Notes: a model not told the origin generated them from the letters alone. Positions 1-13,860 are shown, numbered from the stretch's first letter. The stretch: 64,000 nucleotides of DNA from Micromussa lordhowensis (GCA_964020085.1 OZ026605.1:647201-711200); one strand, 5' to 3'. Made by a program: numbers and translations.

Positions 1-110
1 GGCCTCAATGCTGATTTTCACTTCATTTGAAGTTCACGCGCGCGTGCAAAACGCAACTTTCAAATTTTAAATTCAACACCTGGAATCGTGGCGCAACTCA
101 TAATGAACAT

Positions 111-145
111 TCCACTGATGAAGGGCACAGTCCCAAAACGTCTGG
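111..145 (+). other. degenerate hammerhead-ribozyme-like motif
   Basis: The sequence reads TCCA, CTGATGA, a GGG/CCC hairpin, AAAACGTC, TGGA. The layout is flanking arm, CTGANGA, hairpin, AAAC-G-TC, complementary arm. Position G12 of the hammerhead consensus is A here, so this copy is probably inactive. The same layout recurs at 25568-25603 and 62813-62852. Confidence 0.4.
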
Positions 146-405
146 ACATTTGTTAAGATTTTGGCACTTCCACCAACATTGATCACTTTTATTTATGTAG
201 TACCAAGTGCCACGCAGCCTACGAAGTCTTTTTAGCTTCTTGTATATATAATTATTCATAGTTAGGAACGTTTAAATCATTGTAATTATGTAATTATATA
301 TATTTTATAAGACTAGTAATTTTTTATTGTTGTAAATCGTGCAAATCAAAGTTGTCAAGCCATATGCTCTTGTCAAATGTTCTGTCATGCCATGGTTTTT
401 TTTAC

Positions 406-467
406 ATAGCCTGCGTAGCTGGCTATGTAAAATGTGCACCTACAATATCACCAGCTATGCAGGCTAT
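406..467. repeat. short foldback (inverted repeat)
   Basis: Two 17-bp arms (406-422 and 451-467) are inverted copies with one mismatch; the left arm reads ATAGCCTGCGTAGCTGG. It resembles the termini of dispersed MITE-like repeats in cnidarians (memory, not searched). Confidence 0.6.
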
Positions 468-543
468 ATTTTTCACAGTGGGGCCATTAATCTTTGCTAA
501 TCACTAAATTTAACAGAATCTGCATTATTTTTTTAATGTTTAG

Positions 544-3500
544 AGATCAAGAAAGTTTTTGACCCATCGGGAAGAAATGTGTATCACAAGTTGTGTAAAG
601 AGGAAGGTAAGAAGATTGAACTGTGGCAAATTATAGACTAATTAGAAACACTGTATTCTACACTCCCTGGACGTGATGCTAACAAAACATGCGAGACAAA
701 AGTCTTTCAAGCACTTGACAAAATGTAGTACCAAGTAACAATCCCCATCTTCTGACTGTCTCTTTCTCTCTCTCTCTCCTTCTCACAACAATGATGGGAG
801 TGGGCAGGGGGGGGTGAGGATAACAACTGAAATATGGGGTACCCTAAGGGTAACATTATGATTTGAAAGTTCTCCAAGGAATTTGCTGGTAGCTATTTAT
901 ATTCTTGGATGGAGAGAGCACTGTGAGAGTAATGTATTTTGCCCAGATATGTGACTCTTAAATGAAAGCGCCAGGCCAAGCTGTAGCATAACTTTTGAAC
1001 CCAGTGTTTATGCCATTAACAAAACATGTCTTATTCAACACAGTTTAATGAAACCGTGTTTAATTAAACATGGTTAACTGATCAACCTGTTCACACCGAA
1101 CAACAAGAGCCGACAACAACGCAGCCTCATTTTCATGCTCAGCCTTGCAGCTGCCATTGTCTCTGTCTTCATTGCCTGCAGCTCGAAGACTAGCCATACA
1201 GGCTTTTTTCTTGTGCATGATTATAGCTGGAGCTGGATATTCTCGTCTCCCCATTTTTCAAGTAACAGGAGGGTTTCTCTGTGCCCCCAAACTCTTCTGC
1301 GAGTTTTGGTCTCTGCCACCATTTTGAATGTGTTTTATTAAACATGATAGAAAAACTACCTGAATGGGGTATTAGTTGTGTTTTAATTGAAGTACTGACA
1401 AATTTAATGTTGTAAGAACGCAATTGATGATTTTTCCCAACAGATCTTGTTCCAGTTTCATTTCTGTCAGACCGGTTTGATTCCAAAGAAGTTGTCATGA
1501 GGCATCATGGTCTGGGATCACACGGAACATATCCTATCGCCAGAGCTCTCATTGTATGTACATTGGGACCCATTTTCTTTCCTCTTTCTCGTGTTATGAT
1601 CCGACACGTGTATAAATTAAAATGTATAAATTTAATCCTGGACTACACTTTTAAGAGATGGAGTACTAGTGCGAAGAGTGTTTACAAAGGTAGGGATGAA
1701 ATGAAACTAGGGCAAGCAAAAATAAGTGTGAGGGAGGGAAGGAAGGGTGATTTGCCAGCGCCACCGAAGCTACTCATTGGACCTCCTTGCTGTTCCCTTT
1801 AATTTGTACAATTTCAGAACTACCTGTAGCAACCTTCTTTCCTTCATTTTTTTCAGAAAAACACCTTCACAGAGAAGTTGGATTTGACAGATAATTACAT
1901 AGAAGCAGGTGGAGGGTTGGCACTTGCGAGAATGTTGCTGGATAACTGCTTCATCACTGAAATAGTAAGCTTCTACATGCAGTATACAGAAAAATAACGC
2001 TTACATATACATGTTAAGTAGCTGCAAAGTTACATGTACGTGGTAAATGTTTCAGCAAAAGTACTTATTAATAGTAGGGGTTTCATTAAAAGCCGGGTAC
2101 TGGGCAAATTGACTGGCTGTGAGGATGGTTTTGCCTATCTGGTCTGACCATCTAGGAAAAAGTTTTTCTTACAAAGAAGTTCACTTCCAAAAAGTTTGAC
2201 TGCCTGTGTAAACCAGTTGCCTTCTTACGGAAAACGTTAATGTCTTCTGTAAGACAAGAAGTGCCAGTTGCGTCTTGTATGCATGCTCACCCATTCTTCT
2301 AACTCAAGAAGTAGGATGAATTAGTTTTTAATGTATGGCTTCATTGTCTTGTGTTTAGTCTATAGGAAGGCCATTCATTTATATTCATTTCCTCTGCCAG
2401 TTAGACAGCCAGTTGGTTAGCAGGGAGATAGAGTGTAGCACCTTTTGAAAGAGATGTACACACTAGGTATTGCAGATAAAAAAATACCAAGTGCTTTTCA
2501 TGTTAATTAAGAGAAGGTTCTGAGGTAACTTAGCTGAGAGTTGATGATAAAGCTAGTTGTAACTTCATCGTAAAACATTACTATCAGTCTCAGCTTGTGG
2601 TAAGATTGCATGATCAATATGAAAACAACTTTCTCACATTTTCATACTGTAAATGTTCACTTCCTCATAAATGAAGCAAGTATAAGTATAAGTATAATTT
2701 ATTTACCGTCAGGTGCACTGGGAGTGGTTGCCCAATCTCCCAAGCCGGAGGCTCATGATAAAAGTGACTGACTATAAAATACATTTACAAAGTCTGAAAT
2801 TCTTAAATCTAAATTATTAATTATCACGTTAAACTATTTACAAATGTATATTTAAACAGAAGCTACGTATACGCAGCAATAACTCTGTGAAAGAAAAACA
2901 AAAAACTCTGTGAAAGAACTTCAGTTAAAAATGATGTTTTAAATGTAATATATATTGTAAGATATTTCTCAAAATCCTGGTCAAGACATCAGTAAAATAA
3001 AATAAAGCTAACAGTAATTATAAATTTTCTGTAACTGGGAAGATATTATGAAATACTGTTTTTTTTAAGTAGCCAAGTATTTAAGGTGATTACAGTAGTA
3101 CATGTATATGCAAGGAACATATTATTTAAGTTTTAAAAAACTGAATCTCTGTCAATATTTCTTGACAGTTGTTTCTGAAATCACAAGTGTTAACAAAAAG
3201 AACTGGCTGGTGAGTTCCATTTAACGTTTTCCAAGAATACCTAATTAAATTTCTTTTATTAACTCTTTCGTTCAGGATTTAACTTTTAAAATGTCATAAT
3301 CAGATTCAGGGATAAAAAATGTGGTTTGATTTTTATAAAATAAACAGCTATTTATAAAAGATGAAAAAAGAAATGCATTTCAATATTAAATCTGATCAAT
3401 ATTCAGGTTTTTGTAAATTCTAATACTTTCGGTGACATTTCGTTGGGTCACTACAACTACAACACATCTAAAAATAATGAAAAACATGTTTAAATTTTTA

Positions 3501-6500
3501 GACAGAGATAACAGTGGGGTTAAATATTTGGAAACCGGCGTTTTTCAAAAAGCCTTCAGAAACAACCGCTTGACTTAGATCTCTAGCTTTGATTTTAAAA
3601 TTTAATAATCAATATTTGTTGCGCTTCTCAAACGTGACAGCTCTTTCAACTCTTAACTTCTTTCTTTGCTAGAATCTGTCAGAGAACTTCTTGCGGACGG
3701 AAGGCGGGATGGCTTTTGCAAGCATGTTATTGAAGAACCAGTCATTAACGAAGCTGGTGTTAAGATGTGAGTAGAAGATAACCAAACCCTAATAATTACA
3801 GTTAGTCTTTTCAGTACTAAGCTCAAACCTCGAATTCTCATTTCTCTTCGCCATGCATAAACGTCATGTTAGTTTTGAGAATTTGGCCCTGATCTTTGCC
3901 CTGCTTCTCCTCTCCTTATACTCAACATAAGTGTACTCCCTGGAGGTGAACTAATTATTTGACTTTATTTGATTTGATCCATACTAGCAAATCACCTGAC
4001 TGACAAAGATGCAAGGGCATTTGCAGACGCGCTGAAAGAAAATCGCACTCTAACACACTTAGACTTGAGTCATAATGAGATTGGAGAGATGGGAGGCATT
4101 TATCTTGGAGCAGGACTGGTGAGAGGAAGTCACCACAGCTGTGATTTAAACTAGCAAACGTTCCACACACATTTCCCTTTTTACACTAGAGACGCATGCA
4201 TTACTTGCAAAAAATTGCGGACGTTAAAATTTCGGGCGTTTTATTTCGGACGTTTAATTTTCGGACACTTTTTTTGTCTCAGTTCGGACAAATTTCGAAC
4301 ACTGATGTAACGTACCTAAAGTAAATTTGCGCCAACAAAACATGAACAGATACACCGACGAGAAACTTCTATCAAGCCTTTACGTATCCCAAACAGTGTC
4401 TCGAGTAGAGTTCGCTCCATAAACTAAACTAAGAGTTTTGGAGCTATTAATATTTTATACTGCACTGTAAATATTTTGACGCTTAAAAATTTCAGAAGTT
4501 TTTTTTGTAAGTAGTGTAATCCATCCAGACAGATTATGCGTGTAGTTTAAAACTGGATGAACTATCAGACGCAGTGAGCCCTCAGTTTGTACGTTTTTCT
4601 TGACAAGGGATCCCTGTAATGAGCTTTAACGCTTGCACGCATAATCATCCGGAAGCAAAATTCTGATTGTCCTTTTTTATACAGGCAGATTCTCCGCCCT
4701 TGCCAAGTTCTTCTCTTAGTTCGTCGTTCTTGATGTAAAATCCAACCTTAAACAACCCCAATCTATCAGAGTCACTCACCTCAGTGTATTTATTTTTTCA
4801 GGGTATGAATTATGGATTAAAACATCTAGATGTCAGCTGGAATTGTATTAGATTTAAAGGTGCTGTAGGCATGGCCCAGGGTTTGAAGGTTAGTACGCCT
4901 TTTGTTCCTTTATCTATCTATTTATACCTCTTACTAACCGAGTTCGAGGTCCCTACTGTAAGTTACTAACCGATTGTTTCCCCCTTCGGCTTGTGGCCCA
5001 AGCGCGAAGCGCACGGGGCGTGAATCGAAGGGAAAAAAACGAGGATCCGTAACTTACAGTACCGACCAAGACGACGAGGTTAGTAAGATATTTTTAATCA
5101 TGATAATACTGAGCAACGATTTCTATTCACGCGAAACGCTTTCAAATGACTGCCGCACGTCGAAAGCAGAACGAGTCAATTTAAAATCGTTGTTTAGTCG
5201 TTTTAACACGTTTCAATACACAATTTAAATGAAAAGAAAGTTTTAAACTTTTACTTGCTTTAAAAGTTAAGAACAATTGGCGATTAGCCAGGAATTATTT
5301 TGGCAACAAAAACAGCTTTAAATTTTAGCGGGCCGTACAGTAGAATTCGGCCTGCTAGACTGACCAATCACAGCGCGCGTAGTAACCGAGAGATCTATTT
5401 TAGATTCTAGTGTTTCGTCAAGATGGTTGGTTTTCTTAATCGACCCGATGTTTTTATTTCAGACAAATGATTGCCTGTCTCATCTCAACATCTCCTGGAA
5501 TGGATTATCCTTGCTCGGCTGTGTTGCCTTGGGGCGGTTTTTGAAGAAGAATGAAGCTTTGGAATCACTCGACGTCAGGTATTGTCAATCATGAGCCAAC
5601 GAGAGAACTGCAAAACAACTAACAATAATGGCATTATCTTTGAAAAGTTTCTCAGTTAGCGATTGTGTTGAGAGCTGCAAATGGTTTCTCCTCATAGTGT
5701 TTTTTCCCTTGCAATTCATAAAATTGGAAATTTTAAACACCAAGTTGTTCATTAATCTGATGGTAACTACTCCGCACGTTCTTTTTGTCTATTTTTCTTT
5801 CCTCCATTCCTCTATCCTCTTTATTTTCTAGTTTGCGATCTTTTTTCGCCTGGTCACAGATTCGCAATTGTAATCATTTGTAATCATTATGATAACAACA
5901 TTATATCGCATGAATTGTAACCCTATCGCTAGTTACTTAATGTTAGCTCAACACTTATCAGGTGTCTTTTTGTTTCCAACTGGCCGTTCTTTGATTTAAG
6001 AGGTTATTTCTTTTAAAATATCTTCATTTAGTAACAACCGTATTGGATTGCTCGCCACTCAGAAGCTTGCCCTTGGAATAGCTTCTCATCCAAATCTCAA
6101 GGTCCTAAAGGTAAGAAACATTTTCAATTTCTTCAAACAACACCATACTCAAGTAAGCTGCTTCAGTTTAACAACTTTCATTTGAATGGCCACACTGTAG
6201 GGCTGTCACTAGGAGTCGTAACCCGTAACACCTGATACGGCTGAGTATGTCTTGATGTTACGGATGAACTTGCCTGTTGTTGATATAATTATCCCATAAA
6301 CCAACAAGTTTGTTACAGGTGTGAAGATCAAGGCAGCTGGTGACTCAAAACTTAATAGCAGCCCTGACAATGAAGCTTAGGGTTTCATTCACAAACCATT
6401 TTTTACAGCACTGTAAAAAGTATCACGTTAAATTACTACCAGGAAGCTTCTAATCTGAATGGTCACACAATAAGGTTTTAATCACAGACTTCACAGACAT

Positions 6501-9500
6501 CACGTTTTGATTTTGAGGCAAAATTTGCGCGGGAAAACATGCAGCCAGTGCCAAGCGTGGGAAAACGCGGTCCTACCCTGATTGGTCGAAAAAACAGTAT
6601 GTCTCCTCTGATTGGTTAAAGCTCTGTTGCGGTCTTCTGCAGCACTTAGGCGCAAACAGATAACAGTGTCTTCTTTTCCCAAGTGACTAAACATGTTGCT
6701 TTTGATTTTCATTGAAGATTGGCAAGAATCCAATTGGTGATGGAGGTGTGGAAACACTATTGAATGTCGTCAAAGCACATCGCACTATCAAGTTCTTGTC
6801 TCTTGAGGTATGTTTATGTGATTATAAAAAAACTGATGAGATTCTGAGCATTCCGAAACAGTTGTAAAACCATTAACGAATATGTTGCGTTAGGATCAAA
6901 AGAAATTTGCATCTGTCCTCGTTCCTGATAAGTTGTTGCTTAGTAACTTAACGTATTGTGATGACCAGAAGCTAAATTGAAACTGAATTTCCTGGGTACC
7001 GAGGATCTACAGACTGCGTACAGACCAAGGGCTCGTTTCTCGATGTCCCGAAAAGGTTTTGGCATTCGGAAAGCCGTAGCAAAGTCTTAAACCTTATGAT
7101 TACATAACTGTTTTATTTGCGTACCCTTAATATGAACAGAGGTTTTTTCATACAAGACGTCTCAGGCGTCTACACCTCTCTGTTGTTTAGATACAGATTA
7201 ACTAAAAATGACTTTGCGGGCCCGAAAAGTTTCCGGGGCTTCCCAGAAACGGGCCCCAGCTGGGTTGTTCAAAGCCCGATTGAGCTAACCAACCCAGGAT
7301 CAGCGAGAATTTTGATTTCAGTTTTGTAACTTTTGGGGGAGGTTTTCTGTTCATGTTTTTTGTCCGTCAGTTTTGAGTATGAAAAACCTCAAACTACACA
7401 AAACATAAGCAATGAAAAACATTTTTGAATCCTGGGTTAGCGTTAACCGGCTTTCGAAAAACGCTGTCCTGACCTTCTTCTGCCTTTCAAATGTAAATGT
7501 TAGGTTGTTAGTGCATGATATATCCAGTAAATGTTGACTCTGTCTATTCAGTTTAGAAAGCAGCTGAATTTTTTTTAAATATTGCGAAATAATGCTTTGT
7601 CATGATTCGAACACGTCGGTATTATCAGTCAAAATTACCATTTCGGACAGAAGATGAATTATCTCTAATTACTCAAAACAGCCGTTTTCAATAGTAATTC
7701 AATCAGTGTTTCAATTTAAAAGAAAAGGTTTTGGGCCATTTAGTCTTTCAGTGAATCTTTTTTTGGTGCAATTTAGCTTTTCACAATATTGAGTTGCAAA
7801 TAAATTGACATCGTTCGTTTTTGATTTCCTTATCAGGACATTACTGTATCTCCTAAGATATTTGATGAAATCCAAGAGATTGAGAAGGAAAAAGGCGTCA
7901 CAATTGTAACAGGTGGAATTGGCGGTTACAAGAGACCTAAGGTTAGTGTTTTTCCTCATTACTTCTCCCAAGTAAAGAAAGTTTCTTTCAAAAACGTATG
8001 GTTGGACCATTACTTTTTTGAGGGAGGTGGTGGGTGGACAATTTTCTGGGGCATGAAATGTTTTTCTCACCTTTTAGGGTGTGTATGATTTTTTTTGGGT
8101 GGGCAATAGCTTGTGCAAGAGTTTTTTTAACATCGTAAACGGACCTGGGTGGTAGAAAGCACTCGCTCGATTTTGTTTTCCCCATGGCTTCCCTTGCACT
8201 ATTTTTTTTTCAGCAGTTTTTGCTGTACAGGAATTGTTTTGGTAATTGGCCAAACCCCTCCCCCTCTCAAAAAATAATGTTCGTCCCTAAGTACCAAGTG
8301 GTTGCTTAACTAGTGATGTCACTACCGTATGAACCAATGAGCGTTCAAAACATTTGTTAACCGAGGGAAACTGTAACCAAGAACACTGTGAGACTGGGTC
8401 CTTGCGTGGCCTCGTTCTTAGTCTGAGTCAAAATACGTAAGCAACTTCAAAACAATAGGTTAACTTCGATATTTTGAACATTTTGATTTGCGCTTTAGAG
8501 CTCTAAGCTTAGAGATTCGCCGATAGGCTTAGGAGTTAGTGAATGAAACACTTCATCACGCTAACATGATGTATAAATATCATCTGCGTATTGAAAAACG
8601 TAAATAAGCGTTGCGTGTTTTAGCAATCAAAGACAAAGTTTTTTTTTTCATCGCCATTCGCGTCACTAACTACTTGCGCAAATGGAGTGTCTCTTCTAAT
8701 ATAAAACCTGTAACAAAACTATATTGAAATAATTTGATATCAGCTGCAAACTTTCAATATAACTTAAGAGTTTTTTATGTCTTCTGCGTCACCCATTCAT
8801 TTTCAATCCTATCAGCGTGACACGGGTCAAGGGCAAACGCGGAGAGTTCGTTAAAACCCCGACCAATGGCGCCTGATTATTTTATTTCTAAAACGCAGCA
8901 TATGAGGTCTTTTTAAAACTGACATTCCAATGCCTGGATATTAAACCGTGGCAAACGTAAAGGAACGTGTGCTTGCCATGGTACGTCATAAGAAATCTTC
9001 CACCCACAAAGCAAGTGCTTTCTACAAGTTTCAATGCCAATACAGTGATTTGCTTTGGAGATAAGACTTAAAGAAATTTTGGGCAACTCTTTATTTTCAG
9101 CCATAGGTCTATTTTTAAGCTTTCAAAACGTAAGTAAGTTTAAAATGCCATTTTAGGATGATAGGAAAGAAAAGTGATGATGTTATTGGAAATGTTGTCT
9201 TTGCTTCAGCTGTGTCTTACGTAATATGCCGGTCGTTTTAAACATGGCGTCGGCATAATGTAAACTGCAATTTGCTAAATATTACTTTTCTAATGGCACG
9301 AAAATGGCAGACGCTATATACTTAAGGCTTGGGCAGATACTATTTTTCCCACATATATAGTGTAAAATGAATATCCGTCAATTTTCTGTATTGTAAACCG
9401 ATAAAAAATGTCGGCAGTTATAAGTTTTGCCGTTATATTCCCCCTTGGAGCCGAAGTGACTCACAGTTAATATATTTTACTATTTCTCATAAGATGTCTA

Positions 9501-10823
9501 CCTTGAAAATCCAAGTTTTTCGGCCTTCGACGTTTTCCCAAATTGAACAGATTCAGATATGGTAGCTTTCAGACAATGAAATCTTATTTGTTGTTGATCT
9601 GTAGTCGTTGTGTCGAGACTTCTTGCACGTTGAACAACTGGGATTATATTTCCGGGATAAAAGGACTGCAACGTTTCAATGCGCCAAGTGAAATATTAAG
9701 AATATCGATATTTATTTAAATCGCCAAATTTAAGAGTTGGCAGGAGCGCAAAAACCAGCCATTGAATTTCGCGATTAAAAATGCTTTCACGTTGCCCCTA
9801 ATGTACTAAAATGTTGCGGTGAGAGTAATTTTAACATGTTCTTCACATTCTGTAAAAGGATTGTGATTGAGTCCTCGCTCTTTTTGGATGTCCGTTACGT
9901 CATCATCCAAGTGCTAAATTCGTGATTTTTACGTTTTTTCCCCTCTTTTTTTAGGAAATGCCTCCAGGAATGCGAATACTGCTCACTTTCATCCAGGATA
10001 ACCGGCTTCGCCTGGTTGACTGGTTTAACCAGTTTGACAAGGATCACAGTGGCGGGATATCCCGCGAGGAGTTTAAGACGGGTCTTAAAGAGACTGGGCT
10101 TGTAATGACACAGGTATGTTATTTCATTTGCTATTTCTTGCGGATTTTGTTGTTCTTGTCTTTGATGTCGTTGATGCTGTTTTTTTCTTTTTTCATTAAA
10201 GTTTTTTCTTCTTTCAATTCAGCGTCAGCTTGATCGGTTAATGGACTTCATAGACATCAATAACGATGGTGAAATAGAATTCAGGTAAAGTTTTCAGTTC
10301 CAAAAAAATGCAACCGAAAATTTAAGTAATCGTATTGCGACAAACTAGCGACTTGCAGTCCCGCTTCAAAAGTAAAATTTGTTCTGCAACTCGAAGCTTA
10401 CTTTTTCAATTTTGAAGCGTGGTTTTCAGTTGGCAATGTGAAAGTTTTCGACACCGGCTGATAACAGCTGATTTCTCTTTCTCTGGCACCGAAGTTGTAT
10501 TGTTTCAGTTTTTGCCAGAAAAGTGAAAACAAACTTGTCAAAATTCAAACAGAACTTGGCAACTTGGTCGAGAAAATTTGAATTTGCAAGTTGCTCCGGC
10601 AAACTGCCATTCATTACTGAAACATTGTGCCACAACTTTGAGTTTTCAGCTGTTTCTAACGATCTCTTCTGTCTCACCCATTTGCAGCGAACTTATAAGA
10701 GGACGTGAAATCACCATACAGGAGATTCGTCAAGAGAAGAAAATTGAAGAAAAACAAAGAAAGTTTGACGAGCAGCGCATGCGCTTGCCTAAACTGGAGG
10801 GCTACGATTATGACCTTATGTAA
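544..10823 (+). CDS. LRRC74-like leucine-rich repeat protein with C-terminal EF hands (5' partial)
   Basis: Thirteen exons join in phase: 544-606, 1444-1553, 1857-1964, 3673-3766, 3988-4118, 4802-4888, 5463-5578, 6032-6110, 6718-6807, 7837-7941, 9955-10113, 10223-10284 and 10688-10823, ending in TAA. They give 445 visible residues. About eight ribonuclease-inhibitor-type repeats of 28 residues follow one another, with patterns such as LDLTDNYI, LDLSHNEIG and LDVSNNRIG. The tail has two EF-hand loops, DKDHSGGISREE and DINNDGEIEFSE, with all calcium-ligand positions filled, then a charged helix ending GYDYDLM. The repeats match LRRC74A/B-type proteins, whose function is poorly known; the EF hands predict calcium binding in the cytosol. 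Every donor is GT and every acceptor AG. The start codon is missing: the first exon opens inside a codon. Large introns (1965-3672, 7942-9954) show only repeats and AT-rich sequence. Confidence 0.88.
2679..2698 (+). repeat. short tandem TATAAG tract
   Basis: AAGTATAAGTATAAGTATAA is three to four units of a hexamer inside LRR intron 3. It abuts a unique-looking segment and may be the tail of a retroposed copy, but the element body was not identified. Confidence 0.4.
4931..5086. repeat. foldback MITE-like element in an LRR-gene intron
   Basis: The two halves are imperfect inverted copies. The left end reads TTACTAACC and the right end GGTTAGTAA. Inside, ACTGTAAGTTAC pairs with GTAACTTACAGT, and CCCTTCG pairs with CGAAGGG. 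No coding capacity is present, which fits a non-autonomous DNA element. Confidence 0.7.
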
Positions 10824-11021
10824 AGAAGGAAGACTGGGACGGAAAATGCGTGCACGCGTGAAGGAACTGGGCAGGAACATATCCGTGTTGTCAAAGGGAC
10901 GATTAGTGGAGCTTTGATGACAGTTAAATCTAACATAATTGGAAATAAGATTATGGTACTTCGTTTTTCGGTTACCTAGAGACGAATAATTTGGGAGCTA
11001 TCTTTGTCTTTGTCTTCCTTA

Positions 11022-11031
11022 AATAAATAAA
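11022..11031 (+). terminator. poly(A) signals of the LRR gene
   Basis: Overlapping AATAAA hexamers (AAATAAATAAAA) lie about 200 bp after the TAA stop at 10821-10823, a normal 3' UTR distance. Confidence 0.65.
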
Positions 11032-13860
11032 ATCCCTTGGTGGTACTGGCAGCTATGCAGTTGTTAAAATCGCCATGGTCATTAACATTTTTATGGCATG
11101 CTGATCATGAACATACGAGAAAATTCCTAAGTGTGAATAGTGCGATGTCCACTGCCCTTGATTTGTCTTTTAGCTGTTTGTGGACGAATTATTGCGTTTT
11201 AGGTCTCCTAAAACCTACAAATATGATCGTTGGTTATGAAGGCAGTTTCCAAATGCAGTTGAATTTTGCTAGTGATGTTTTTTCGTAGTACTTTTGTAGC
11301 CTTTTAATTTATCACAGATTTAATATATATTTGCGCTTTTGTACGTTAGACTAGCAGAGTAAGTTATTTGTACAGTAGGAAACCTTTTGGCGTATTATTT
11401 TGGCATGGACTTCTTATGTAAGTGAAAACTGACGTTTTATTGAAAAAAGTGTGGATAAAAAAAAATAAAATCAATCGCACAACTGATTGACCTGTTCATT
11501 GTATTGTGATGATTATTTGCTCTTTTAGTCACTGCACAAAGCACTTTTTGCGCGTTTAAATAGCCTCGTCAAACACGAGGAGGGTTGGGAGAATTCGAGA
11601 CAGTTATGCAAACCCTCGACTACGTCTCGGATTTGCATAACTTTCGAGAATTCTCCCAACCCGTCCGAGTGCTTAGATGAGGCTATGTAAACACGGAAAA
11701 AGTGCTCTATTGCTGTTATAAAATATTCTCAAAAATACGCGCGAATCTAAAACGTCACAACTGTGTTTACATACTCTCATCTAAACACACCTATCGACCA
11801 ATGAGAGCCCTCGTAGTGGGTCATTTATGTTATAATGAGAAATTTAACATGGCACTCATGTTTACAAAGTTTGAGGGAAGTATTCCAAAACATTTGGGAA
11901 AATTCGAAAGTACTTTTGAATTCTTTTACACTTTCTAGAGTATTTCCCACTTGTATGTATTAGTTTTTGATAAAATAAGGCAACCCAACAAAATGCAAAA
12001 TGCAGCATCATAAGCCCTTCATAACCGTGTTTACAGAGCCCAGTGCAATCAGTGCGCACGTTATATAATCCAATCGGAGCGTGCGTTATATGAAAAATAA
12101 AATCATAGAATTGGCCATTTCCGAGTCGTCTTTTGCCTCTGTGTCAAAACTAGTCTTCGTGTGAAACTATTCATCTGAAAAGGTATATAAAGACTCCCGG
12201 TCCAAAGTTTTTTTCTTTAAAGACCTCTTCATCCTAAGTGCGTCAATTGGTATTGGACTCTAACCGTGCGAGACTCCTTCAAAGACACCGAATCTAAATT
12301 GAACACCTTTTACAGTGATAAGTTCCATTGAGGCTATAGGGATTGCTAGCAGTACGTAGTTTAATTAACCTTAAAATACAGGCTTTAATTTCGATTTGTA
12401 AAAGAAACTGGCTCGAGCTTATAAATGTAGAGTGGTTGTTAAGGACCCTGTCTTGTTGAGTCACTTAGCTTTGCGGGAACATAATTACTTCAAGTCACGC
12501 TACGCTTGTCGCACGCAATACTTTCAGCCTCTTGGCCATGACTCAGCGAAAGTTTGTCAATTACCGTGTCGATGTATTGTGACTTTAAAAGATTGCGTGA
12601 CTCTCCTGACATGGTACACGTTTTTTTCTCGTCAAGTTGAGGAAGTGACTTTTTATTTTAATCTCCGTGGTGGCATTTTGACGTACGCTCTCACAGAAGC
12701 AAAAATGTTCCTTTTTTCACAACACAGGATAATGTTTTACCGTCGTTTCATCCGTTACGCCTTAAACTATGACGCTATTCTCCGGCAAAGAACTTTTCTT
12801 GTGCATCTGATTGTTACAGAAGACGTCGTTTGTCTTCCCAAGAACTAAACGTTTCACCATGACAAAGAGAATTTCAAATTTATAAAACGAAGAACGCATG
12901 AAACGATGTTACGGTTCAAGTGGCAAAAAACATTCATTCACATGTAAATTCAACTGTGCTATTTTAATTAAGTATCTAGAAGAAATAAGGAGTAAATGCT
13001 AAAAAAAAATATATTAAAAAAATTCGATAAGACATCAGTTTTAGATCTGCAAACATGCAGGTGGAAATGAAATATATCACTGAAAAGCTAACAAAATGGC
13101 AAATGAAATGAAATCAGTTATCTTTCACGGAACGATCCACTGATATTTTGAATAGATTAGAGCAAGATTGACTTGAAAATACAAACAAAATAGAAAAGAA
13201 ATTGTCCATAATTATAGCTTTCCTGCAGATAAGTATAATTTAGGGACAGTATCATAAGTATTTCAGAAAAAAAGAAAACTTTAATAAATATTTATTGACA
13301 AAATACGCTGGAGTAGATTAATATCAAGGATTTCTTATTACAATACGGCGCTAATTAAAAAACACAAAATCAAGTACAATTCAATGCCTACAATTGTAGC
13401 TAATGCCTGTCTCAGAATCTAAAATCGGAGAATTAATGTTGAAACTACGGTATTCCGATTTAGGCCAAAGAGTGCCTTAAGAGGCTCGCCTGACAAACAT
13501 GTTCCAAATTCAATGGAACATTTCTAAACGGTGAATAATCTGTCGTTCATGCGTTATAATAACAATAATAATAACAATACACTTATATAGCGTTGTTCCC
13601 TCAGTGTTCAGTGTTCTTACGCAAATTTTTTTCCAATGCAAACCAAAGGACATTTTGCGTGACACTCAAATCTGATTGGTTTAGCTTCTTGAATGACATC
13701 TACAGAGTGCGCAGCTTTGCCGCACTTTGCCGAAAAGGCGAAAACGTTAATGGCGGAGGTTCCAAAATTAGGGAAGCGCTTGTTTGGAGGTTTTATTGCT
13801 TCTTGAATTTAATGAACTGAACCGTCTTCCTAAGAGGCTCGTGTCATATTCTGTAGTGTT
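11032..13860. other. intergenic region between LRR and SLC4 genes
   Basis: This 2.8-kb gap holds a foldback element (11540-11706), a consensus TATA box (TATATAAAG, 12184-12192) with no recognisable gene behind it, and AT-rich microsatellites near 13560. The longest open frame (12432-12848) starts at GTG and has no recognisable domain, so I do not call it. The SLC4 promoter should lie at the right end, where I see no TATA box. Confidence 0.5.
11540..11706. repeat. palindromic MITE-like element
   Basis: The outer arms of 28 bp begin AGCACTTTTT and end AAAAAGTGCT, with about four mismatches. Inner arms repeat the symmetry: GGGTTGGGAGAATTC faces GAATTCTCCCAACCC, and AGTTATGCAAA faces TTTGCATAACT. 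The whole 167 bp can fold into one long hairpin and has no open frame. Confidence 0.8.

Larger units (their letters stand above)
1..543. other. non-coding sequence before first recognised LRR exon
   Basis: I see no convincing exon here. The stretch is AT-rich and holds a hammerhead-like motif (111-145), a CG-alternating palindrome near position 39, and a foldback at 406-467. It is probably an intron of the LRR gene, because the first recognised exon begins with a splice acceptor rather than a start codon. Confidence 0.5.

Noticed and set aside
6826..6866. CTGATGAG ... CCGAAAC as a fourth hammerhead motif
   Set aside because: The segment between the two boxes cannot form a stem II, and there is no stem I pairing.
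12432..12848. 138-codon open frame downstream of a TATA box
   Set aside because: It starts at GTG, has no domain or composition typical of protein, and no neighbouring exon; chance opening is more likely.
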